Shown here: positions 8,001 to 13,780 of the stretch, piece after piece
Layout: every line of letters starts with the position of its first letter
How positions within the stretch are numbered: position 1 is the first letter of the stretch
DNA from: UBA509 sp038729325
Lineage (GTDB): Archaea > Thermoplasmatota > Thermoplasmata > Thermoplasmatales > Thermoplasmataceae
Direction: 5' to 3'
Length of the DNA: 20,370 nucleotides
NCBI GenBank assembly: GCA_038729325.1
Contig: JAVYSG010000019.1
Span: 1 to 20,370, forward strand
Translations under genes and position numbers: made by a program
The notes under the pieces: model-generated
What the model was told of the DNA's origin: nothing
Database searches by the model: none
What the model saw: the letters and a program-made list of their open reading frames with translations, nothing else

Positions 8001-8008
8001 ATATTAAA
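8001..8008 (-). promoter_or_regulatory. TATA box of the MFS gene
   Basis: Read on the minus strand this is TTTAATAT, centred about 26 nt upstream of the double ATG at 7979/7976. The spacing predicts a leaderless transcript. Confidence 0.5.
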
Positions 8009-8018
8009 TCTGAATGAT

Positions 8019-8951
8019 TCAAGCTTTTATACTTCTGACCCTGAAAGAAAACAGTTGAACTATTATTATTGCCAGGATTATCATCACGCCGCCAATGTAC
8101 TGGAAACCTGTGAGGAATATGCCCAGAAGAATTGCCGATGAAAGTGCAGCTGTTATGGGCTCCATTGTTCCGGCCAGGGAGGCCTGTGTTGCAGTTATTT
8201 CCTGCATGCTGCGTATGTAAAGGCCGAAGGCCACTAGTGTGCCAAAAACTGCGACCAGAAGCACCAGTGTTACGACGGCCGGGAGCTCTTCCAGGCGGAT
8301 TCCGGAGAAATATGAATAGCTGCTGTTCAGGCTGAAAATGATCGAGAAAGACCCGCCGATTATGAATGCCCATGTAATTACAGGAAGTGTCCCGTTCTGT
8401 CTTATGAGCGGACCAGACATAATTGTGTAAAGGGCTGCGGTCAGTGCCGACATCAAACCGAAGACTAATGCAAGCGGGCTGAGTATTATGGCGGCTGAAT
8501 GGCTGGGAAAGCTGGTTGTGAGTTCAAACGTTCCGCCAAGCGCAAGAGCCAGAGACACAAGTATTCCCGCCGTAATGTTGATTCTCCTTCTTGCAACTTC
8601 ATAAATCATCACAATGGGGAAGAACAGATACTGAAGCAGTGTGGCTGTAGGTGCATTGGAATAGCTTATGGTGGCAAGGTAGGTTATCTGGACACCGAAA
8701 AGTCCCGCCAGGGCAAAAATCAGGAAGCTGCCGGTGGACTTTCCTGGAAATGCAGGCCTGAGAACAGCAAGAGATATAACTCCGGCAAGTATCATTCTCA
8801 GTGAAACGAGAGTGGAGAAAGGCATGCGGTAGTCCCTGAAGAGGATTGATGATAATGTTCCGGAAAGCCCCCAGAGGGAAGCACCGATGATTGCCAGAAG
8901 TATTCCTTTTGCCTGAGCTCCTGGCATTTTTTCTCCGGGATTTCCCTCCAT
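8019..8951 (-). CDS. EamA/DMT-family permease
   Basis: This is a drug/metabolite transporter of 310 residues from the ATG at 8951, with ten predicted hydrophobic segments in two EamA repeats. Repeat 1 begins KGILLAIIGASLWGLSGTLSS, and repeat 2 ends with ATQASLAGTMEPITAALSSAI, the usual family signature before the last helices. EamA proteins export amino acids, nucleosides or other small metabolites; the cargo is not readable here. The frame extends to a GTG at 8996, but a CTATTAAC box centred near 8979 sits 27 nt before the ATG at 8951. A third candidate ATG at 8927 has GGAG five bases upstream. The gene diverges from cysS with about 110 bp between starts. Confidence 0.85.
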   Translation of the reverse strand: MEGNPGEKMPGAQAKGILLAIIGASLWGLSGTLSSILFRDYRMPFSTLVSLRMILAGVISLAVLRPAFPGKSTGSFLIFALAGLFGVQITYLATISYSNAPTATLLQYLFFPIVMIYEVARRRINITAGILVSLALALGGTFELTTSFPSHSAAIILSPLALVFGLMSALTAALYTIMSGPLIRQNGTLPVITWAFIIGGSFSIIFSLNSSYSYFSGIRLEELPAVVTLVLLVAVFGTLVAFGLYIRSMQEITATQASLAGTMEPITAALSSAILLGIFLTGFQYIGGVMIILAIIIVQLFSFRVRSIKA

Positions 8952-9061
8952 CCTTTGTGTAAAACAGCAGCGGCTATTAACTTTCCATGCTGCCACTTAT
9001 CCCCTTCGAAAATTCCCACTGGGTGAATTTTATTATCTCAGTGTAATATGGTCTCAGGCAG

Positions 9062-10450
9062 ATGAGGATCTATGACACAATGGCCAGGGCAAGGGTTGCA
9101 CTTGATCTCCCGCCAGACAGGGTAGTACGGGTTTTTGTTTGCGGACCCACTGTGCAGGATAACTTCCACATAGGCCATGCCAGGACATATATCTTTTTCG
9201 ATGCCCTTGTGAAATACCTGAGAAACTCTGGTCACAGGGTATTTTATCTGCAGAATATAACTGATATCGATGACAAAATTATAGATCGCGCGAACTCTGA
9301 AGGTGTCAGTTTTGATGTTATTTCCAGGCGCTATACCGATGAATTCCACAAAATAATGTCAATGCTCAGGGTAGACAGCGTCAATTTCTTTGCCCATGCA
9401 ACTGATCACATACCAGAGATACTGGCTCAGATATCCATTCTCGTCCATAAGGGTATAGCGTATGAAACCGAAGACGGAGTGTATTTTGATATCTCAAAAT
9501 TTCCCGAATACGGAAAGTTATGGGGGCAGAATCCTGATACCCTGCTGTCTTCTTCCGAGACATCGGGCACCAAGAGAAATCCTCGTGACTTTGCCATATG
9601 GAAGAAGCTTAAGCCCGGGGAACCCTACTGGGATTCACCATGGGGCAGGGGCAGGCCGGGGTGGCACATTGAGGACACAGCCATAACAGACAGATACTTC
9701 GGACCGGTTTATGATATACATGGAGGCGGAATGGACCTCATATTCCCACACCACGATGCAGAAATTGCAATTGAGCGGTCAATAAGCGGAAAAGATCGTC
9801 TTGCTGATTACTGGATCCACACCGGTATGATAAATGTGAATGACGAGAAAATGAGCAAATCCCTGAGAAATTTTGTCACAATAAGGGAAGTTCTAAAATC
9901 ATACAGGGCAGAAGATCTCCGTTTTGCGCTTCTTAATGCAAACTTCAGCAGCTCACTTAATTATTCCGAATCCCTGCTCCAGGAGGCCAGAAGGAATGTG
10001 AGCCAGATATCGATCCTTTACAACAAGGTGCTCCTGAAACTTGGCGACAGGGCAAAATACAGGAAAGATTATGATCTTATTGCATCACTTGACTCAATTA
10101 TACAGGACAACATGGATTTCCGCGGACTTTTCCGGGATGTAATACGCCTTGTGAGTTCCTGGAATGTCAGCCTGGAGAATCTTGGAACTGATGATCTGAA
10201 TCAGATATACAGTGTTTTGAAATGGGTGGATTCATTCGCAGGGATCCTCCGGAGAGGATCGGCTGACATTACCGTTTCCGGAACTGTTAATCTTCTGCTG
10301 AATATAAGGAAGGAACTGAGGGCAATAAAGCAGTACCAGCTCGCAGATTCCATAAGAAGCAGGCTGCTGGAGATGGGAGTCTATATTGAGGATAACGGCA
10401 GTGACACTGCGTGGTGGATTAATTCAGCGGATGAAGGGGATAATTCATGA
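9062..10450 (+). CDS. cysS: Cysteinyl-tRNA synthetase
   Basis: This 462-residue class I synthetase charges tRNA-Cys with cysteine. The nucleotide-binding motifs are canonical: HIGH at 36-39 and KMSKS at 263-267. Other family signatures are VCGPTVQ (Cys27), GRGRPGWHIE, and HGGGMDLIFPHHDAE. Aligning with the zinc site of the E. coli enzyme (Cys28, Cys209, His234, Glu238) gives Cys27, Asp205, His230 and Glu234, so the second cysteine is replaced by aspartate. Length is normal and the C-terminal helical domain is present. A TTTTATTA box (9028-9035) lies 27-34 nt before the ATG. It is the first gene of an operon, and its stop overlaps the next ATG by 4 bp, implying translational coupling. Confidence 0.96.
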   Translation: MRIYDTMARARVALDLPPDRVVRVFVCGPTVQDNFHIGHARTYIFFDALVKYLRNSGHRVFYLQNITDIDDKIIDRANSEGVSFDVISRRYTDEFHKIMSMLRVDSVNFFAHATDHIPEILAQISILVHKGIAYETEDGVYFDISKFPEYGKLWGQNPDTLLSSSETSGTKRNPRDFAIWKKLKPGEPYWDSPWGRGRPGWHIEDTAITDRYFGPVYDIHGGGMDLIFPHHDAEIAIERSISGKDRLADYWIHTGMINVNDEKMSKSLRNFVTIREVLKSYRAEDLRFALLNANFSSSLNYSESLLQEARRNVSQISILYNKVLLKLGDRAKYRKDYDLIASLDSIIQDNMDFRGLFRDVIRLVSSWNVSLENLGTDDLNQIYSVLKWVDSFAGILRRGSADITVSGTVNLLLNIRKELRAIKQYQLADSIRSRLLEMGVYIEDNGSDTAWWINSADEGDNS

Positions 10451-10977
10451 AGCGAGCTTATCTTGTGATTGATCTTGTGAATGATTTTGTCACTGGAAAA
10501 TTCGGTTCCCGCACAGCTGTTGAAGTGGCAGAGAAGGCAGCGCGCTTTCTTTCCGGCCTGCCAGCCGGATCGGAGATTATATTCACACTTGACACCCATG
10601 TCAGGGATGATCCTGAATTTGCCGTCTGGGGGGAACATTGCCTGGCCGGTACACCCGGCTCCCGCCTTTATCCTGCCCTTGATGCCATCAGCGGATACAG
10701 AATCACGAAGAGACATTATGATGCCTTCTTCCAGACCGATCTTGACGGATATCTCAGGGCAAGGCATATCACGGACCTCGTAATATTTGGCATAAGCACA
10801 GATATCTGTGTGCTTCACACATGCGCCGGCGCGTTCTTTAACAACTATGGAGCTGTGTTGATCTCTGACCTGTGCACCGCAATTGACGAAAAACACCATA
10901 ATGATGCCATGGAATTTATATCCCGAAATTATGGCTTCAGAATAACAACAAGTGATGAAATCAAAAGGGAACTGTGA
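10447..10977 (+). CDS. pncA: Isochorismatase-family hydrolase, probable nicotinamidase
   Basis: This 176-residue cysteine hydrolase has the catalytic triad Asp9 (VIDLVNDF), Lys88 (ITKRHYDAFFQT) and Cys121 (GISTDICV). A metal site like that of archaeal nicotinamidases is formed by Asp49, His51 and His64 (TLDTH and WGEHC). Nicotinamidase converts nicotinamide to nicotinic acid. The assignment is strengthened because the next gene encodes the enzyme that uses nicotinic acid, which makes the two consecutive steps of NAD salvage. The gene overlaps cysS by 4 bp, has GGGGAT upstream as a ribosome binding site, and ends 7 bp before the next start. A different amidase activity of the same superfamily cannot be excluded from sequence alone. 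Confidence 0.88.
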   Translation: MKRAYLVIDLVNDFVTGKFGSRTAVEVAEKAARFLSGLPAGSEIIFTLDTHVRDDPEFAVWGEHCLAGTPGSRLYPALDAISGYRITKRHYDAFFQTDLDGYLRARHITDLVIFGISTDICVLHTCAGAFFNNYGAVLISDLCTAIDEKHHNDAMEFISRNYGFRITTSDEIKREL

Positions 10978-10984
10978 AGGAATT

Positions 10985-12163
10985 ATGTCAGGTTACAATA
11001 TTGCAACGGAAAAAGAAATATCGGAAGGGCTGGCTTCAGACGTGTATTTTCAGAGAAGTCTCAGCGCATCGGGGGCTGATGTGAGCGACCGTGTGAAGGC
11101 GGAGGTTACAGTTTCCGGGCCACTCGACACATGGGTTAATTTCTCAGGGCTTGATGAGGTCATTCATCTTCTGAGAGGAAGAGATCTTGATGTCTATGCC
11201 ATCCCAGAGGGGACAATACTTCCGCCACGTGATTCTACCGGAACACCAGTTCCATTTCTGAGAGTTGAGGGGCCATACTCAAGTTTTGGAAATCTTGAGA
11301 CAGCCATACTTGGTTTTGTCTGCCAGGCATCGGGCATTTCAACCTATTCTGCTAAGATCAGAAAGGAACTTGGCGATACTCCATTCTTTTCATTTGGCAT
11401 AAGGAGAATGCATCCAGCAATTTCCCCAATGATTGACAGATCAGCTTACATTGGGGGAGCAGACGGAGTTTCCGGAATACTCGGCGGAAGGATTACGGGA
11501 ACAGATCCTGTAGGCACCATGCCTCACGCTCTCGCACTTCTGATGGGTGATGAGAAGGCATGGGACCTCACAGTAAAGGCATCCCCTCCTGGAAGGAAAA
11601 CAGTTCTCATAGATACCTTCAGGGACGAGAAATTTGCAGCCATAGAGGCTGCGTCCAGAATACCCGATCTGAACTTCATCAGGGTTGACACTCCATCCTC
11701 AAGAAGGGGGAATTTTGCCGCGCTGATACGTGAAATAAGGTGGGAACTTGACCTGAGAGGATACGGCCATGTACGGATCATGGCCAGTGGAGGGCTCAGA
11801 CTGGAGAACCTCAGGGAACTGAAGGAAGCAGGCGTTGACGCATTCGGCATAGGAACTTCAATATCGTCGGCGAAACCGTTTGATTTTGCAATGGACATAG
11901 TTGAGGTTAACGGCAAACCGCTCACCAAGAGAGGAAAATTTTCAGGTGCCAAACAGGTGGTCAGATGTGATCGCTGCTACAGCACCCTTGTTGAACCCTT
12001 AGGCCAGGAGGTTAAAACCTGCCAGTGCGGAGGCAATATGACCCCAGTTATGGAACAGTACCTGAAAGCCGGGGAACCTGTTGGAAAATATCCATCGCCT
12101 GCACAGATAAGAAAACACACGCTGCAGGAACTGGAAAAGCTGGAAAAAGTACCTCTGGCATAA
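10985..12163 (+). CDS. pncB: Nicotinate phosphoribosyltransferase
   Basis: The enzyme joins nicotinic acid and phosphoribosyl pyrophosphate to give nicotinate mononucleotide, the second step of NAD salvage. The protein is 392 residues from the ATG at 10985, which follows GAAGGAATT just after the pncA stop; the frame also opens earlier at 10952 inside pncA. Visible features are the type II PRTase TIM-barrel strands with HPAISPMIDRSAYIGGADG, TGTDPVGTMPHAL, VLIDTF and MASGGL, the last being phosphate-binding. A C-terminal zinc knuckle has Cys328, Cys331, Cys346 and Cys348 (CDRC and CQCGG). This layout resembles the Thermoplasma acidophilum enzyme, which also carries a C-terminal metal-binding domain. 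It is the last gene of the cysS-pncA-pncB operon. Confidence 0.93.
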   Translation: MSGYNIATEKEISEGLASDVYFQRSLSASGADVSDRVKAEVTVSGPLDTWVNFSGLDEVIHLLRGRDLDVYAIPEGTILPPRDSTGTPVPFLRVEGPYSSFGNLETAILGFVCQASGISTYSAKIRKELGDTPFFSFGIRRMHPAISPMIDRSAYIGGADGVSGILGGRITGTDPVGTMPHALALLMGDEKAWDLTVKASPPGRKTVLIDTFRDEKFAAIEAASRIPDLNFIRVDTPSSRRGNFAALIREIRWELDLRGYGHVRIMASGGLRLENLRELKEAGVDAFGIGTSISSAKPFDFAMDIVEVNGKPLTKRGKFSGAKQVVRCDRCYSTLVEPLGQEVKTCQCGGNMTPVMEQYLKAGEPVGKYPSPAQIRKHTLQELEKLEKVPLA

Positions 12164-12178
12164 TTTTCCATGGATCAG

Positions 12179-12532
12179 TTATCTGTCCTGAAGAATGAAG
12201 TCTCTCAGGACCGCTGCACTGTTTTTCTCCTCCTCCTTTGATGCAAACAGGAACGTTACTCTGGGATGGCTGAATAAAGCATCCCTGAATTCCGCCAGAC
12301 TGGAGTTCATTCTGAGCTCCTCCATGTATCTGTTTCTGAATTCAATCCACTTTTCCGGATCGTGTGAATACCACTTCCTCAGTTCTGCTGTAGGTGCAAT
12401 GTCCCTGGCCCAGTAATCAACTCTGGCCCTCTCCCTGGTCATGCCCCTTGGCCAGAGCCGTTCAACCAGTACTCTGAAACCATCATCTCCGGCGTCATCA
12501 TAGATTCGTTTGAGAGCTATCACGGGTTTCAT
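12179..12532 (-). CDS. DUF488 family protein (YeaO-like)
   Basis: This small soluble protein has 117 residues. Conserved features of the DUF488 family are all present: KRIYDD (8-13), RVLVERLWPRG (20-30), DYWARDIAPTAELRKWYSHDPEKW and YMEEL. The molecular function is not established; related proteins occur near stress and metal genes. The ATG at 12532 has a TATA-like box (about 12554-12561) at a leaderless distance. It converges on the NAD salvage operon, with 15 bp between stops. Confidence 0.85.
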   Translation of the reverse strand: MKPVIALKRIYDDAGDDGFRVLVERLWPRGMTRERARVDYWARDIAPTAELRKWYSHDPEKWIEFRNRYMEELRMNSSLAEFRDALFSHPRVTFLFASKEEEKNSAAVLRDFILQDR

Positions 12533-12745
12533 CTGCTATGATTGCCTGAGAAATACCTAAACATTTCGGATTTCATGAGACCGCATCAGAAATGTCACTG
12601 ATCAGGAAAAGTACCTGAATGTCATGGCAACTGACATGCATCTCCACCGTTCCTGAAGTAACTGTGACAATATGTATATCTCCGGGGTCCTCAATTTGAC
12701 ATAAGCTATACGCTCATTTGAAATAAATGGGTATAATAAACAGTT
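12533..12745. promoter_or_regulatory. Divergent intergenic region before the small YHS gene
   Basis: The region holds no gene. Candidate elements are ATGTCA and TGACAT as a 6-bp inverted repeat with a 7-nt spacer (12619-12637), GTCACTGA (12594-12601), which recurs inverted downstream, and CATTT-GAAAT-AAATG (12715-12729). The last overlaps the likely TATA region of the YHS gene. The symmetry suggests metal-responsive control but is not proof. Confidence 0.4.
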
Positions 12746-12886
12746 ATGGCAATAGATCCAGTCTGTGGAATGAAGGTGAAGGAAGACACGCCACTGAAGA
12801 GCTCCTACAAAGGAAAAACGTACTATTTCTGCAACGAAACCTGCAGGGATACCTTCGAAAAGAATCCGCTGAAATATACCCGATGA
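12746..12886 (+). CDS. Small YHS-domain metal-binding protein, candidate copper chaperone
   Basis: This is a 46-residue gene. The protein consists of a single YHS/TRASH-type domain: DPVCGM (Cys7), GKTYYFC (Cys29) and a third Cys33 (ETCRDTF), with the aromatic spacing of YHS domains. The same pattern heads the copper ATPase 1 kb downstream, with DPVCGM and GKTYYFC in both, so a shared metal ligand set is likely. Small TRASH-domain proteins in archaeal cop operons have been proposed to carry copper to the exporter or regulator. The start is the only ATG in position, close behind an AT-rich box. The role in copper handling is inferred from domain and neighbours. Confidence 0.8.
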   Translation: MAIDPVCGMKVKEDTPLKSSYKGKTYYFCNETCRDTFEKNPLKYTR

Positions 12887-12962
12887 TGCTCTTTCGCTGA
12901 TTCTGTTTTTCATTCAATGATTGTCCTACGATGACACTGATAAGTTGAGTTTCTGAACTGGG

Positions 12963-13113
12963 ATTCAGGTCAGTGACAGGATAATGATTGCCGACTTCAG
13001 GGAGTATCCCGAAAAAATGGAATCAGGGAAATGCTGAGCCATACATTGTGGTCACCGGATTCACTGCCGGTTTGCATTATGATGGCAACGAACTCGTGAT
13101 CCTGAGGAAATAG
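12963..13113 (+). pseudogene. Possible decayed gene fragment
   Basis: Two adjacent frames each look protein-like but are broken. One reads IQVSDRIMIADFREYPEKM and stops at about 13034. After a one-base shift another reads EPYIVVTGFTAGLHYDGNE and LVILRK, ending at 13113. Joining them with a single frameshift gives about 50 continuous residues. An upstream stop (12954-12956) and the lack of a clear start argue for decay. I do not recognise the family. Confidence 0.3.
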
Positions 13114-13129
13114 TTGAATGAATAATACA

Positions 13130-13155
13130 TGTCAGTGACCTGACACTTTTATTTC
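13130..13155 (+). terminator. Stem-loop with following T-rich tract
   Basis: TGTCAG-TGAC-CTGACA forms a 6-bp stem with a 4-nt loop (13130-13145), followed by CTTTTATTT. It could end plus-strand transcription from the YHS gene. It lies directly behind the stop of the convergent regulator gene, and the loop also contains the repeated TCAGTGAC motif, so an operator role is an alternative. Confidence 0.35.
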
Positions 13156-13679
13156 TGGATCTGTCCAAGGCTTCCAAGCCTCCTTTTCATATCGCGCTCA
13201 CAGTTTGGACAGCATACATAGTATGTTTTTCCATCGCCCCTTACAGAAATAGGTGTCCCCCGGATCACTGCATCACAGTAGTCGCAGTGCAGAGATGGAT
13301 ATCTTGGCGCAGGACTTCCAGGTTTCCTGTGTGTTACAATCTGCACTTCAAGAATGCCGGAATCATGCAGAGAAGCTAAGTTTTCAAGGTAAACAAGTAC
13401 CAGTGATGTCCCGTCAATAAGATCGAATGCCTCAAGAACCAGATCGTCAGGAAGAACCGTACCGCTTCTCACATGTATGAGAGCCAGATCGTTCTGATCA
13501 CTGCTTGATTCAACTGTAAATTTAATAATTTCACCGGATTCAACCATACCATCAACGATTTTTCTAGCTGTGATCCTGCTGATCCCGAGTTCAGCAGCAA
13601 TATCAACTATACTCTTCCTGGAATCTTCCTTCAGCATCATAAGCACTCGCTGCTCAAGTTCCCGGAATTGTTTTTGCAT
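13149..13679 (-). CDS. HTH transcriptional regulator with C-terminal TRASH domain (copper-responsive type)
   Basis: The protein is 176 residues long. An AsnC/Lrp-like winged helix lies at about 5-60, with LAIAAELG-type helices seen here as DIAAELGISRITARKIVDGM. A ligand or dimer region follows, and then a C-terminal TRASH domain with Cys132 and Cys135 (HCDYC) and Cys156, Cys157 and Cys160 (YYVCCPNC). This matches the archaeal metallo-regulators described beside copper ATPase genes in Sulfolobus and Ferroplasma. The gene diverges from the copper ATPase across 101 bp, so it probably controls both. A TATTATA box (13701-13707) centred 25 nt before the ATG predicts a leaderless transcript. Copper as the effector is inferred from context. 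Confidence 0.87.
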   Translation of the reverse strand: MQKQFRELEQRVLMMLKEDSRKSIVDIAAELGISRITARKIVDGMVESGEIIKFTVESSSDQNDLALIHVRSGTVLPDDLVLEAFDLIDGTSLVLVYLENLASLHDSGILEVQIVTHRKPGSPAPRYPSLHCDYCDAVIRGTPISVRGDGKTYYVCCPNCERDMKRRLGSLGQIQK

Positions 13680-13700
13680 GTTGCTTTATTTTATACGTTA

Positions 13701-13707
13701 TATTATA
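13701..13707 (-). promoter_or_regulatory. TATA box of the TRASH regulator gene
   Basis: On the minus strand it reads TATAATA within GTATAATATAAC, centred at 13704, 25 nt before the ATG at 13679. The spacing predicts a leaderless message. The surrounding stretch is self-complementary in part and could double as the autoregulatory site. Confidence 0.5.
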
Positions 13708-13725
13708 CATTGTGTTCTGAAACAG

Positions 13726-13733
13726 GTTAAAAG
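13726..13733 (+). promoter_or_regulatory. TATA-like box of the copper ATPase gene
   Basis: GTTAAAAG centred near 13730 would place the transcript start at about 13756, giving a leader of about 25 nt that contains the ribosome binding site at 13766-13772. The box is weak but well placed. Confidence 0.4.
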
Positions 13734-13765
13734 TAATGGCAGGATGGCAGAACATGGAGCATATG

Positions 13766-13772
13766 AAGGAGG
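13766..13772 (+). promoter_or_regulatory. Strong ribosome binding site deciding a TTG start
   Basis: AAGGAGG, extended as GGAGGCGAT, is close to a full complement of the archaeal 16S 3' end. It lies 8 nt before the TTG at 13781. It is the strongest site of its kind noticed in the window and supports TTG as the start of the ATPase. Confidence 0.7.
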
Positions 13773-13780
13773 CGATCTGA

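Noticed and set aside
8952..8996. GTG-initiated extension of the EamA permease
   Set aside because: The likely TATA box lies inside it, and the extra 15 residues precede the normal family N-terminus.
11524..11952. 142-codon minus-strand frame inside the nicotinate phosphoribosyltransferase gene
   Set aside because: It is Ser/Pro/Leu-rich shadow coding typical of the reverse frame of a real gene, with no motif.
12602..12913. 103-codon minus-strand frame across the small YHS gene
   Set aside because: The plus strand encodes an intact YHS domain; the reverse frame has no recognisable features.
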